Shown: piece after piece, positions 50,603 through 59,751 of the stretch | Position numbering within the stretch: position 1 is the first letter of the stretch | How the letters are laid out: each line of letters begins with the position of its first letter | NCBI GenBank assembly: GCA_024233865.1 | Contig: JACKPA010000003.1 | Span: 248,001 to 312,000, forward strand | Origin: Leptospiraceae bacterium | GTDB lineage: Bacteria > Spirochaetota > Leptospiria > Leptospirales > Leptospiraceae | DNA: 64,000 nt | Direction of reading: 5' to 3' | Program-made: the position numbers and the translations under genes | The notes under the pieces: model-generated | Seen by the model: only the letters and a program-made list of their open reading frames with translations | What the model was told of the DNA's origin: nothing | The model's database searches: none

Positions 50603-51529
50603 ATGGGCTTGAAACAGAAAGCTATTCAAATTTATGAAACAGTGGGTTCTTTGCTTGAGGTGGAGTCTCAAGTAGTAATTTCAACAGAAAAACCTAAGGT
50701 ATCATTTTTAAAAAAAGCTTTAGAATTATTGCAGCCAAAAAACGAATCTATAGGAAAAATTGAAACCAAAACTAAAATAGAAGATTTAAAACAAGATGAT
50801 CCAAAAAGCGAAGTTTCTGAGTTCAAGCCAAAATATCCTTTTACAAATTTAAGTGATGAAAAGCTAGATAAAGCTTTTAATGATTGGGAAACTGATGCCC
50901 AAGAGGAGTTTTTAAAAACATCTTTTCAGCATTCGGACAATTCTTTTACTGAAGATTCCACTTATATAGAAACAATAGAGAATTATGATCAAGAGACGAA
51001 TTCCTTAGAAGATGTCTACAGAAAAAAAATAGAAAATTATCTTTCCCTTTTTGAAGTAACAAAAGATATTATTGCTTCAAGGACTTTTGAAGAATTTTTT
51101 GAAAACATAGTTTATTCTGTTATCGGTCAAATTGGAGTAGAGTCTGCTGTTGTTTTTTCTAATTATAGCAATGCTAATCAAGGTTTCTGGAAAGTAGTAG
51201 ATTATGATGGAGTTGATATTGAAGAGAATTGGTTTCTTGAACCAACGGATAAGTTAATTAACCTATTAGACTCTGAAAATTACATTATTCCGGCAAGAAA
51301 TTTATTAAATAAAAATCTTTCGGAAAGAGAAGTTGAAATTTTAGAGCGAGTTAATACTTCTATTGTTGCATCTATTAGAACGTATGATGAATTGCTTGGG
51401 GTTATGCTGTTAGGAAAACCAATGAATACTAAAGATTATACTCCAGAAGATTTGGAGTTTGTGCAAATAATTGGAGAAATTGGTGGGACATATTTACTAC
51501 GATTGAAGGATATTCTTTCTAATTCATGA
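50603..51529 (+). CDS. GAF-domain-like protein
   Basis: A 308-residue protein. The first 140 residues are charged and probably disordered. Residues about 150-305 look like a GAF domain (SLFEVTKDIIASRTFEEFFENIV, VESAVVFSNYS, IRTYDELLGVMLLGKP, FVQIIGEIGGTYL). GAF domains bind small ligands or mediate dimers. No output domain is present. It lies 2 bp behind the acidic repeat protein, so the two probably act together. No gene lies between it and the promoter at 51621. Confidence 0.65.
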   Translation: MGLKQKAIQIYETVGSLLEVESQVVISTEKPKVSFLKKALELLQPKNESIGKIETKTKIEDLKQDDPKSEVSEFKPKYPFTNLSDEKLDKAFNDWETDAQEEFLKTSFQHSDNSFTEDSTYIETIENYDQETNSLEDVYRKKIENYLSLFEVTKDIIASRTFEEFFENIVYSVIGQIGVESAVVFSNYSNANQGFWKVVDYDGVDIEENWFLEPTDKLINLLDSENYIIPARNLLNKNLSEREVEILERVNTSIVASIRTYDELLGVMLLGKPMNTKDYTPEDLEFVQIIGEIGGTYLLRLKDILSNS

Positions 51530-51620
51530 TTTTTACGTTTGGGGATTCTTTATTTTCTTATTGAGAATGGGTTATAATCACTTTTTGTCATTTTTTTAGT
51601 TAAATTTATTCCTTCTCTAC

Positions 51621-51648
51621 TTGACATTTCTCTTTTTTTGTGTACTAT
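51621..51648 (+). promoter_or_regulatory. Strong sigma-70-type promoter, possibly leaderless
   Basis: TTGACA (51621-51626), a 16-base spacer and TACTAT (51643-51648). Transcription would begin near 51655, at or next to the ATG 51656 of the thioredoxin-like gene. No ribosome-binding site precedes that ATG, in keeping with a leaderless transcript. Confidence 0.5.
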
Positions 51649-51655
51649 ACCTTTT

Positions 51656-52219
51656 ATGGCACAAACACCTTCTACAATGAGCATGAAAATTGGAGAGATT
51701 GCTCCGAACTTTACACTTTTGGATACAATCTCCGGAAAACCAATTTCTTTACAAGATATAAAGTCAAATTATGCTACGGTTATTATGTTTATATGTAATC
51801 ATTGTCCTTTTGTGAAACACATTCAAAAAGAGATTGTAAAACTTTCCAATGATTACATCCCAAAAGGAATTTCATTTGTTGCGATTAGTTCCAATGATGT
51901 AGACAATTATCCGGAAGATTCTCCCGAAAAAATGAAACAAATTGCCAAAGAAATGAACTATCCGTTCCCTTATTTGTACGATGAAACTCAAGGGGTAGCC
52001 AAGGAATACAAAGCGGCTTGTACTCCAGACTTTTATATTTTTGATAAAGAATTAAAATGTATTTATAGAGGTCAGCTAGACGATTCAAGACCTTCCAACG
52101 GAATACCGGTTACCGGTCGAGATATACGAAACGCTTTGGATTTAGTGCTACAAGGTAAAATGGTTACTCAAGAGCAAAAACCGAGCATAGGTTGTAATAT
52201 TAAATGGAAAAACGTCTAA
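51656..52219 (+). CDS. Thioredoxin-fold redox protein
   Basis: A protein of 187 residues from ATG 51656 (a longer frame from TTG 51638 is less likely because it covers the promoter). It has an AhpC/TSA-like start IGEIAPNFTLLDTISGK, the motif FICNHCPFVKHI (CxxC redox pair), and GVAKEYKAACTPDFYIFD with the cis-Pro loop. This subfamily of cytoplasmic thioredoxin-like proteins is widespread; it probably reduces disulfides or peroxides. Substrate unknown. Confidence 0.85.
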   Translation: MAQTPSTMSMKIGEIAPNFTLLDTISGKPISLQDIKSNYATVIMFICNHCPFVKHIQKEIVKLSNDYIPKGISFVAISSNDVDNYPEDSPEKMKQIAKEMNYPFPYLYDETQGVAKEYKAACTPDFYIFDKELKCIYRGQLDDSRPSNGIPVTGRDIRNALDLVLQGKMVTQEQKPSIGCNIKWKNV

Positions 52220-52262
52220 TCAGAGATGCTAAGATTTAGATATGTAAAAAGGAGAAAGTAGG

Positions 52263-52838
52263 ATGAATTTAGTTAAATTGTTTGTTTTGTGGTTTATCGT
52301 TTATGGTTTCATGGTTACCAATTTACATGCTGGAAATTGCACCAAAGGTAATTGTAAAAATGGAAAAGGGATGATGTTATATAAAAATGGAGATAGGTAT
52401 ATAGGGGAATTTAGGTCTGAATTCAAAGAAGGTATAGGTACATATTTTTATTCAAATGGTGATAAATACGTAGGTGAATTTAAAAATGATAAACCAAATG
52501 GTTCCGGTACAGCCACTCTTGCTGACGGAAGCGAATACGTGGGGCAATTTAGGGACAATTATCCTGAAGGGGAAGGCACTATGACCTACAGCAGCGGTAG
52601 CATCTACACGGGAGCTTGGCACAATGGTTTAAAACATGGTTATGGTACGATGATGTACAATTCTGGCAATAAATATTCCGGTGAATGGAGATATGGTAAA
52701 AGAGAAGGGAGAGGAGTTTTTACTTATGTCAATTATCAATCCGAACCAAAAAAACCAAAAAAACCAAAAAAATCAAGACCAACAGCATTTAAAGAAAATT
52801 CTCAAATTCCATTTTGGACTACTCACCAAACATATTAA
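52263..52838 (+). CDS. Exported MORN-repeat protein
   Basis: A 191-residue protein with a signal peptide (residues 1-24, ending LHAGNC) and five to six 23-residue MORN units (YIGEFRSEFKEGIGTYFYS, YVGEFKNDKPNGSGTATLA and so on). The tail is a Pro/Lys-rich stretch (PKKPKKPKKSRP). Cys26 and Cys31 flank the first unit. AAAGGAG precedes the ATG. MORN repeats bind lipids or proteins; an outer-envelope location is likely. Confidence 0.8.
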   Translation: MNLVKLFVLWFIVYGFMVTNLHAGNCTKGNCKNGKGMMLYKNGDRYIGEFRSEFKEGIGTYFYSNGDKYVGEFKNDKPNGSGTATLADGSEYVGQFRDNYPEGEGTMTYSSGSIYTGAWHNGLKHGYGTMMYNSGNKYSGEWRYGKREGRGVFTYVNYQSEPKKPKKPKKSRPTAFKENSQIPFWTTHQTY

Positions 52839-52850
52839 ACTGAAAATTGA

Positions 52851-54143
52851 ATGCCTTACATAAGTTATTTTGGCTATATAATTTTTCTGCTTCTTTTCTT
52901 TTCCTTTTGGGATAGCAATTATGCGGGTGAATGTATTCGCGGAAATTGTTCAGAAGGGTATGGTACCATGGTTTATTCTGATGGTAATAAATACGAAGGC
53001 TATTGGAAAAACGGCAGAAAGCATGGCAAGGGTATATACATTTCTCGTGACGGTGGAAAATATAAAGGAGAATGGAAAGACGGAGACTATTCTGGCAAAG
53101 GAATCTATATATTCCCCAATAAAGATAAATATTCCGGTGAATTTAAAAACCAAAAGTTTGATGGCTACGGACGGTATTATTTTCATAACGGAGATTATTA
53201 TGAAGGACAGTTTAAAGAAGGAAAACGTCATGGGAAAGGAATTTTTAAATATAAGCGGGGCGATAAATATATCGGTGAATTTGCAAATGAGATGTTTAAC
53301 GGTGAAGGAGAATATTACTTTTCTGATGGTGATAGCTATAAAGGTAGTTTTAAAAACGATAAATTACATGGAAAAGGTACTTTTTTCATGGCAAAAGGTG
53401 AAAAGTTTGAAGGAACTTACGTAAATGGTCTTCGAGAAGGATATGGAGTTTATACTTTTGAAGATGGTTCAAAATACCAAGGTTCTTTTGGAGATGACAA
53501 ATTTAACGGATATGGAATCTATGCTTTTTCGGATGGTGATAAATACGAAGGTGAATTTAAAGACGATAATTTTGACGGACGCGGGACATATACCTTTGCC
53601 AATGGTAATAAATATATTGGCAAATTTGAGCAAAACAAATACGATGGAAAGGGCACTTTTATAAACAACCAAGGGAATAAGTATATTGGTGAATTTAAAA
53701 ACGACAGATACAACGGGGATGGCTCGATTAGCTACGCAAACGGTGACCAGTATACGGGTGAATTTTATAACGGGTTAAGACATGGTAATGGAAAATATAC
53801 CTACGCTTCGGGTGATAAATATGTAGGTGAGTTTCAGCATGATAAATTTTATGGAAAAGGTATTTATTATTTTACTACCGGTGATAAATACGAAGGTTCT
53901 TTTAGCGATGATATGTTTAACGGTAGAGGAACTTATACTTACAGTGATGGCGATATATATATCGGTGAATTTAAAAATAATATGAAAGACGGAAAAGGAA
54001 CCTATACACAAAAAGATGGCTCCAAATATGTTGGCGAGTATAAAAATAATCAAAAAGAAGGCTATGGAGTATTTTACAATCCCGAAGGCAAAACGGTTTT
54101 TAAAGGACTTTGGAAAAATGGAGATATTGTTATTCGGCAATAG
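52851..54143 (+). CDS. Long exported MORN-repeat protein
   Basis: A 430-residue protein with a signal peptide (about 1-25, SNYAGEC) and sixteen complete 23-residue MORN units plus a partial one, for example YSGEFKNQKFDGYGRYYFH and YIGEFKNNMKDGKGTYTQK. The Tyr-x-Gly-x-Phe/Trp and Gly-x-Gly positions are well kept in all units, so the protein forms one long beta meander. It follows the shorter MORN gene by 12 bp and the pair shares the signal-CxxGxC start, so it arose by duplication. Confidence 0.85.
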   Translation: MPYISYFGYIIFLLLFFSFWDSNYAGECIRGNCSEGYGTMVYSDGNKYEGYWKNGRKHGKGIYISRDGGKYKGEWKDGDYSGKGIYIFPNKDKYSGEFKNQKFDGYGRYYFHNGDYYEGQFKEGKRHGKGIFKYKRGDKYIGEFANEMFNGEGEYYFSDGDSYKGSFKNDKLHGKGTFFMAKGEKFEGTYVNGLREGYGVYTFEDGSKYQGSFGDDKFNGYGIYAFSDGDKYEGEFKDDNFDGRGTYTFANGNKYIGKFEQNKYDGKGTFINNQGNKYIGEFKNDRYNGDGSISYANGDQYTGEFYNGLRHGNGKYTYASGDKYVGEFQHDKFYGKGIYYFTTGDKYEGSFSDDMFNGRGTYTYSDGDIYIGEFKNNMKDGKGTYTQKDGSKYVGEYKNNQKEGYGVFYNPEGKTVFKGLWKNGDIVIRQ

Positions 54144-54188
54144 AAAACAAATTGTAATCCCAAACCATGTATTTTAGGTTGCTAAAAT

Positions 54189-55589
54189 ATGAGTGTTGAG
54201 ACTGGCAAGAAATTATGGGGTGGAAGATTTGAAAAACCAACTGCCCCTATTATGGAGCGAATTGGCGAATCCATCAGTTTTGATAAAAGATTATATTCCC
54301 AAGATATTCGGGGAAGCGTTGTTCATGCTAAAAATTTACACAAAATTGGGGTTATTACCCGAGAAGAATTAGATTCTGTTATTAAAGGTCTTCAGCAAGT
54401 AAAAGAGGAAATTGAGAAAAATCAACTCCCTTTTAGGCAAGAACTTGAAGATATACACATGCACGTTGAGTCTCGATTAATCGAATTGATAGGTGAAACA
54501 GGAAAAAAACTGCACACTGGACGCTCCCGAAATGATCAAATTGCCTTAGATGTTCGGCTTTATATCCGAGATGAAATTTCCATCATTTTGCAATTGATCA
54601 TAAATCTGCTGGAAACGTTTTATAATAGGGCAAAAGAAAATATAGACACCGTTATGCCTGGATACACTCATTTGCAGGTCGCTCAACCTGTCAGAGTTTC
54701 TCATTATTTGATGTCTTATTTTTGGGCTTTTTTACGAGATAAGAAGCAATTTGAATTTACCCTTGGTGTAAATGATGAATTGGTCTTGGGATCGGGAGCA
54801 TTGGCTGGAGTGAATTACCCAACAGACCGAGAGCTTATTGCAAAAGAACTTGATTTTAGTAGTATTAGCGAAAATTCCATTGATTCCGTCTCTCAAAGAG
54901 ATCATGTTTTAAATTTTTTGTTTGCTTGTTCTCAGCTTATGCTTCACGCTTCTAGAATATGCGAAGAAATCATTATTTTTTCTTCCCAAGAATTTAGGTT
55001 TATATCTCTACCGGATTCTTTATCTACGGGTTCTTCTATTATGCCTCAAAAAAAGAATCCGGATATAGCCGAGTTAATCAGGGGGAAAACGGGCAGAGTG
55101 ATTGCTAATTTGAACAATCTTATGATACTTTTAAAAGGGATTCCGCTTGCTTATAATCGAGATTTGCAAGAAGACAAAATTTCTTTGTTTGATTCAGTAG
55201 ATCAAGTTAAAATCGCTTTGGAAGGCTTGACTGCCATGGTTCAGGAAATGAAATTTCATCCTGAAAACATGCAATCATCCTTGGAAATCGGATTCGCAAC
55301 CGCTACTGATTTAGCTGATTATCTCGTAAATATCATTAAAATTCCTTTTCGAGAAGCACATGAATTGGTTGGAAAATTAGTTTCTGTTTGTAATTCAAAA
55401 AATAAAACTTTGTACAGCATAGATGTAGAAGATAGAAAAAAAATATCCGAATTTTTTGTGGGAGATAAATATTTTGAAGCGATTTCTTTGTTAAAATCTA
55501 CCGATAAAAAATTAACTTACGGTTCAACTTCCAAAGAAAGGCAGCTGGAACAGCTGGAAAAAGCGAAAATGATATTAGATTTAATTTGA
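54189..55589 (+). CDS. argH: Argininosuccinate lyase
   Basis: A 466-residue enzyme of the fumarase/aspartase fold. It splits argininosuccinate into arginine and fumarate. Motifs are LWGGRFEKPT, HMHVESRLIE, TGRSRNDQIALD, and the signature GSSIMPQKKNPD with its flexible catalytic loop. Length is normal. Confidence 0.97.
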   Translation: MSVETGKKLWGGRFEKPTAPIMERIGESISFDKRLYSQDIRGSVVHAKNLHKIGVITREELDSVIKGLQQVKEEIEKNQLPFRQELEDIHMHVESRLIELIGETGKKLHTGRSRNDQIALDVRLYIRDEISIILQLIINLLETFYNRAKENIDTVMPGYTHLQVAQPVRVSHYLMSYFWAFLRDKKQFEFTLGVNDELVLGSGALAGVNYPTDRELIAKELDFSSISENSIDSVSQRDHVLNFLFACSQLMLHASRICEEIIIFSSQEFRFISLPDSLSTGSSIMPQKKNPDIAELIRGKTGRVIANLNNLMILLKGIPLAYNRDLQEDKISLFDSVDQVKIALEGLTAMVQEMKFHPENMQSSLEIGFATATDLADYLVNIIKIPFREAHELVGKLVSVCNSKNKTLYSIDVEDRKKISEFFVGDKYFEAISLLKSTDKKLTYGSTSKERQLEQLEKAKMILDLI

Positions 55590-55635
55590 TTTTTACAGGT
55601 TGGAACACTGTGTTACTTTTAAAATTGGTGAAAAA

Positions 55636-56502
55636 ATGAAAAAAATTTCTATTGTTTTGTTTTTTATTTTTATATTTCTTGGTATTACATCTTGTGAACC
55701 AAATGAATTTGACAAAAAGGCTTATAAACCGGTGAGTTACAAACCTAAAGCAGTTGTTGTAAAAGTAAAAGAAGAAACGGATGTCTCTGTACCTGATGAA
55801 AAAGGGATTTATGCCGTTATAGAAACAAATGTTGGTGATTTGGTTCTACAGTTATTTTATGAAGAAGCTCCCAACACAGTTCAAAACTTTATTGATCTTG
55901 CCCAGGGTCAAAAAGAGGTGGAAATTGAAGGAAAAAAAGTTAAAAAAAGGTTCTATGATGGTTTAACCTTTCATAGAGTTGTTCCGAATTTTATGGTACA
56001 AACCGGTTGTCCTAAAGGTGATGGAACCGGAGGACCTGGTTATAATATAGAAGATGAAATCAATGCCATAGCCCTTGGCTTGGATAAAATTAAGATGAAA
56101 GATGCTCCTTATTACAACCGCTATCTTCAGCAAGCTGTTGTGATTGGTATGGGTTTAAAAACCCAAGCAGAAGTAAATGAAAGAAAGGAAGAGGTTGAAA
56201 ACAATTTAAAGGCAGCCACGGAATTATCGGTTTTGGAAATTTTATATCGAAACGGTTATCGCTACAATGAAGTTTTAAACAGTAAAAAAGCCGTTAAAGG
56301 TTCGCTTGCCATGGCAAACAAAGGAATTCCCAATACCAATGGATCGCAATTTTTTATCAATCAAGTGGATACTCCCCATTTAAATGGTCTTCATACCGTA
56401 TTTGGTCATTTGGTTTCAAAATTTAGTGTGTTAGAACAAATAGTTCTTGCAGGAAATTTTAAAACAAAAATAGATAAAGTTACGATAATAGATAAAAGAT
56501 AA
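55636..56502 (+). CDS. Cyclophilin-type peptidyl-prolyl isomerase lipoprotein
   Basis: A protein of 288 residues from ATG 55636. This start puts a lipoprotein signal (FLGITSC, Cys about 19) at the N-terminus; the longer frame from 55600 would not. The cyclophilin domain shows YEEAPNTVQNFIDLA, YDGLTFHRVVPNFMVQ, GDGTGGPGYNIEDE, then a 100-residue insert (ALGLDKIKMKD to YNEVLNSKK) before GSLAMANKGIPNTNGSQFFI. The insert is unusual. It assists folding of envelope proteins at proline bonds. Confidence 0.92.
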   Translation: MKKISIVLFFIFIFLGITSCEPNEFDKKAYKPVSYKPKAVVVKVKEETDVSVPDEKGIYAVIETNVGDLVLQLFYEEAPNTVQNFIDLAQGQKEVEIEGKKVKKRFYDGLTFHRVVPNFMVQTGCPKGDGTGGPGYNIEDEINAIALGLDKIKMKDAPYYNRYLQQAVVIGMGLKTQAEVNERKEEVENNLKAATELSVLEILYRNGYRYNEVLNSKKAVKGSLAMANKGIPNTNGSQFFINQVDTPHLNGLHTVFGHLVSKFSVLEQIVLAGNFKTKIDKVTIIDKR

Positions 56503-56533
56503 AAATAAATTACAAAAAGATAAAGGGAGCGGG

Positions 56534-57157
56534 ATGTCAGAACTTGATGAAAAAAACCAGGCGTATTTAAATTGTTTAAATTCGATTTTAAAATTAACTC
56601 AGAGTGAAACCGTTTCTAGTATATTGAAACAAATTTCGGAGATTCCGGAAGATCTAGAAGATAAAGATGCGATTTTAACGGAAATGGAAAGAACCAGAGT
56701 TTTTCCGGACTCCCTAATGACCATTATTACAATGATGATATTTTTAGTAGACGAGCGAGATCAAATTAACCAATTGTATGAAGATGCGATGGAAAGGTAT
56801 GATACCATCAATCGTCTAACAACAAAAAGCAAGCCAACTGAAGATGAAGCCAAAATCAAAAAAACACTTACAGATTTTATATTAAAAATAGAGTCTTTTT
56901 ATGAAACTCACGATAAGGCTGATGAAGGTACGCTTAGGGAAATGAATAAATTTATGGTGGAAAATAAGCTTAAGGAAGGTTCTGAGAAGAGTTTTTTGGA
57001 AATAAAGCTCGCAAATCGCTCTATTAGTCAAATCCAACCTCATTTAGTAACACTTCTTGATACTTACTTCCAGTATAAAAAAAACAAAGGGATTATGAAA
57101 AGATTAATCAAAATCTCTAATTATATAATAGAAGATGCACAAAAAAAGGCATCTTAG
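56534..57157 (+). CDS. Hypothetical alpha-helical protein
   Basis: A 207-residue protein, mainly helical and charged (NQAYLNCLNSILKLTQ, TIITMMIFLVDERDQINQL). There is no signal peptide and no recognised domain. AAAGGGAG precedes the ATG. It lies between the cyclophilin and a secreted hypothetical, in a run that ends with fliM, so a link to flagella or the envelope is possible but not shown. Confidence 0.55.
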   Translation: MSELDEKNQAYLNCLNSILKLTQSETVSSILKQISEIPEDLEDKDAILTEMERTRVFPDSLMTIITMMIFLVDERDQINQLYEDAMERYDTINRLTTKSKPTEDEAKIKKTLTDFILKIESFYETHDKADEGTLREMNKFMVENKLKEGSEKSFLEIKLANRSISQIQPHLVTLLDTYFQYKKNKGIMKRLIKISNYIIEDAQKKAS

Positions 57158-57180
57158 AAGTTTTAATAAAAAGAAAGCTT

Positions 57181-58269
57181 ATGTGGTACAGTAGTTTAAT
57201 TATATTTTTATTTTCGTTAATTTCTATTATTGCTTTTCCGGAAAGTGAAAGCAGAACTGCCTATAACAAGGAATATCAACATATTGATGTTCGAGGAAAC
57301 AAAACTCAAAACTTTGTTCATTTGCAATGCAAAGCAAATATCAAATTAAATGGTGTGAGTTATGAGGCTGATGAAAATGTATTTCTAGATTTTACAATCA
57401 GAAATTATGGTGAGGAAGTTATTCGTGTTTTTCCAACTCTTGGAAAAAATGAAACCTATCAATTGGTTATAACCGATGAAGATGACAATGTAATTCCTCT
57501 AAAAGAAAAAGTAAAAATTGATAAAGTAGAAAACTTTCTTCATTCGGTTAGATACAACACATACCCCAGCAATAAGAAAAAAAAGAACAAGAAAAAAGTT
57601 AAACTAAAAAGAATGACTGAAAATATGGTGGGTGATTACGTAAAAGAGCTTATTATACACCAAGGAGAATCATTTATTCGAAGACTGAATCTCAAAGATA
57701 CATACGAGTTAAAGCCAAATAATAAATACTATATTATAGGTTATTTTTATCCGAACTTTGTGGAAAATAAATCAGTATTTATCAAAACGGAAAATAGGTT
57801 AGTTTTTTCTATTAAGGAAAGAAAGGATGAACGCAAGCTACAACAGGCAAAAAAAATCAATTCCGTTGCTTTCAAAGGAATTCAACCGGAAGAAGTTGTT
57901 CACTTATTTTTAAGTGCGGAAATTCAAAAAAATTGGGGGAATTATAATAAATATATAAATTTTCCGGAATATATTCTCGGATACGATCAATATGCCGTAG
58001 AGTATAGTAAATCATCTCCTCATATAAAAGAAATGATAATAGAAGAATTTAAGCACTATCTAGCGGAATCAAGAGCAGGAAAGCTTATATATTATAAAAT
58101 AATTGCAGCGGAGACAATAAGTCCAACTCTTGCTAAAGTAAAAGTGAATGTAGAAAGACAATTAAACAAAATGCCTTCTAGATATGAATACCAATATATA
58201 TTAAAAAAGGATAATCCAGAAGACAGTTTGTGGAAAATATCCAATCTAGTAGTTAGGGTAAAAAGATGA
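57181..58269 (+). CDS. Exported hypothetical protein
   Basis: A 362-residue protein with a signal peptide (about 1-20). Residues 40-210 look beta-rich (VFLDFTIRNYGEEVIRVFPTL), like an immunoglobulin-type fold. The C-terminal 130 residues (PEEVVHLFLSAEIQKNW to SLWKISNLVVRV) resemble an NTF2-like or DUF4878-type domain. The gene overlaps fliM by ATGA (58266-58269), so the two are coupled. Function is unknown. Confidence 0.6.
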   Translation: MWYSSLIIFLFSLISIIAFPESESRTAYNKEYQHIDVRGNKTQNFVHLQCKANIKLNGVSYEADENVFLDFTIRNYGEEVIRVFPTLGKNETYQLVITDEDDNVIPLKEKVKIDKVENFLHSVRYNTYPSNKKKKNKKKVKLKRMTENMVGDYVKELIIHQGESFIRRLNLKDTYELKPNNKYYIIGYFYPNFVENKSVFIKTENRLVFSIKERKDERKLQQAKKINSVAFKGIQPEEVVHLFLSAEIQKNWGNYNKYINFPEYILGYDQYAVEYSKSSPHIKEMIIEEFKHYLAESRAGKLIYYKIIAAETISPTLAKVKVNVERQLNKMPSRYEYQYILKKDNPEDSLWKISNLVVRVKR

Positions 58270-59291
58270 CAGAAATACTATCTCAAGACGAAATAGATGC
58301 ATTATTAAATGCAATATCAAGCGGTGAGGTAAATGAAGATGAGTATCAATCCGTTGGTGAGCAAAAAAAGGTCAAAATCTATGATTTTAAAAGACCGGAT
58401 AAATTTTCTAAAGATCAAATTCGTACTCTTCAAATGATGCACGAAACTTTTGCTCGTCTAGCAACTACCGGTCTATCGGCTCAATTGAGAGCATTGGTTG
58501 GTGTTCACGTAGCTTCTGTTGATCAATTAACCTATGAAGAATTTATTCGCTCTATTCCCAACCCAACTACCTTAGCTGTGATTAATATGGACCCTTTGAA
58601 AGGATCATCCATATTAGAAATGGATCCTTCCATTTCCTTTACTATTATTGATAGGTTGTTTGGAGGAAAGGGTGAATCTTCCAAAATCAATAGAGAACTA
58701 TCTGATATAGAAATGTCTGTAATGGAGGGAATTATTGTAAGAATTCTTGGTAATTTAAGAGAATCCTGGTCAACAGTAATTGACCTTAGACCGAGATTAG
58801 GGAATATTGAAACAAATCCTCAATTTGCTCAGGTAGTTCCTCCTAATGATATGGTTGTACTTATTACCTTAGAAACAAAGGTGGGTGAAGTAGAGGGTAT
58901 GACTAATTTGTGTATTCCTTATATTACCATAGAGCCTATTATTAACAAACTATCTGCCCAGTATTGGTATTCGTCTATTCGGCGTGGTGAAACGGATGAA
59001 AACAAATCAGTCATCCAAGAAAGGTTAGATGGTGTTACGGTTCCTCTTATCACTGAGGTAGGTCAAGTTGATATTAGCATGATGGACCTCTTGAATCTTT
59101 CCGTTGGCGACGTAGTGAAACTAGAGAATACTCCCGTTAAATCTGATATGATAATCAAAGTTGGAGATCGAAGAAAATTTAAATGCTCTCCAGGTAAGGT
59201 GGGAAACAGAGTAGTTGTCCAGATAGGAGAAATCATAGAAGAAATACCTGACGAATTGCTTGGTTCTACAAGATCAGAACAAGAATACTAA
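58266..59291 (+). CDS. fliM: Flagellar motor switch protein FliM
   Basis: A 341-residue C-ring protein. The N-terminal SQDEIDALLNAI binds CheY-P. The middle domain has the GGKGESSKINRELSDIE motif (GGxG) and a C-terminal SpoA domain (LNLSVGDVVKLE, GNRVVVQIGE). It sets the direction of rotation with FliG and FliN. No other flagellar gene is in the window. A clear terminator follows. Confidence 0.96.
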   Translation: MTEILSQDEIDALLNAISSGEVNEDEYQSVGEQKKVKIYDFKRPDKFSKDQIRTLQMMHETFARLATTGLSAQLRALVGVHVASVDQLTYEEFIRSIPNPTTLAVINMDPLKGSSILEMDPSISFTIIDRLFGGKGESSKINRELSDIEMSVMEGIIVRILGNLRESWSTVIDLRPRLGNIETNPQFAQVVPPNDMVVLITLETKVGEVEGMTNLCIPYITIEPIINKLSAQYWYSSIRRGETDENKSVIQERLDGVTVPLITEVGQVDISMMDLLNLSVGDVVKLENTPVKSDMIIKVGDRRKFKCSPGKVGNRVVVQIGEIIEEIPDELLGSTRSEQEY

Positions 59292-59298
59292 GAAGTAC

Positions 59299-59317
59299 CA
59301 CAGCCATCCTGGCTGTG
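59299..59317 (+). terminator. Rho-independent terminator of fliM
   Basis: CACAGCCA-TCC-TGGCTGTG is a perfect 8-bp stem with a 3-base loop, followed by TTGAATTTTT. It starts 8 bp behind the fliM stop. Confidence 0.85.
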
Positions 59318-59372
59318 TTGAATTTTTACACTTGTAGCACCTTCCCAAAAAATCACTTAACCACACTCTTTT

Positions 59373-59439
59373 GCCCGCAAGACCGTATTAAAGCACTTAC
59401 GGGCAGTTTTCAGGCAGGTTGTAAACCTTCAGTTTACAA
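59373..59439. terminator. Two further hairpins between convergent genes
   Basis: GCCCGCAAG (59373-59381) pairs with CTTACGGGC (59396-59404), 8 of 9 bp. TTGTAAAC-CTTCA-GTTTACAA (59419-59439) is a perfect 8-bp stem. They lie before the end of the ferredoxin gene and may stop transcription from either side; no long T run is next to them on the minus strand. Confidence 0.4.
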
Positions 59440-59444
59440 AAAGA

Positions 59445-59666
59445 TTATTTTTTCCAAAGGATACATTCACCAGGACATTCATCCATAACATCCTGAACTG
59501 CTTTCACATCCTCATCCGGAATTTCAGCATTATTGATTTGCTCACCGTTTACATGAGTTTCAGAAAGATCATCATCATCCATTTGGAAATATTTTGGTAA
59601 GTTATCTGCACACATATTACATGATGTACAATCATCTTTTTCTACATAAGCAATTTTTGTAGCCAT
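59445..59666 (-). CDS. Small ferredoxin
   Basis: A 73-residue protein with CTSCNMC (Cys13, 16, 19) and a distant DECPGEC near residue 64, the pattern of a single-cluster [4Fe-4S] (or [3Fe-4S]) ferredoxin. The middle is acidic (MDDDDLSETHVNGE). It carries electrons to an unknown partner. It is transcribed towards fliM and is alone in its unit. Confidence 0.85.
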   Translation of the reverse strand: MATKIAYVEKDDCTSCNMCADNLPKYFQMDDDDLSETHVNGEQINNAEIPDEDVKAVQDVMDECPGECILWKK

Positions 59667-59751
59667 TTTTCTAATCCTCGTTTAGAATAATTTTAATAGT
59701 TCCACATAAAATAAAGTATGCTTTTCAGTCAACTAGCTATTTGATAGTTTC

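Noticed and set aside
52950..54140. Several minus- and plus-strand frames inside the MORN genes
   Set aside because: Repetitive codons keep alternative frames open; only the MORN frames have signal peptides and ribosome-binding sites.
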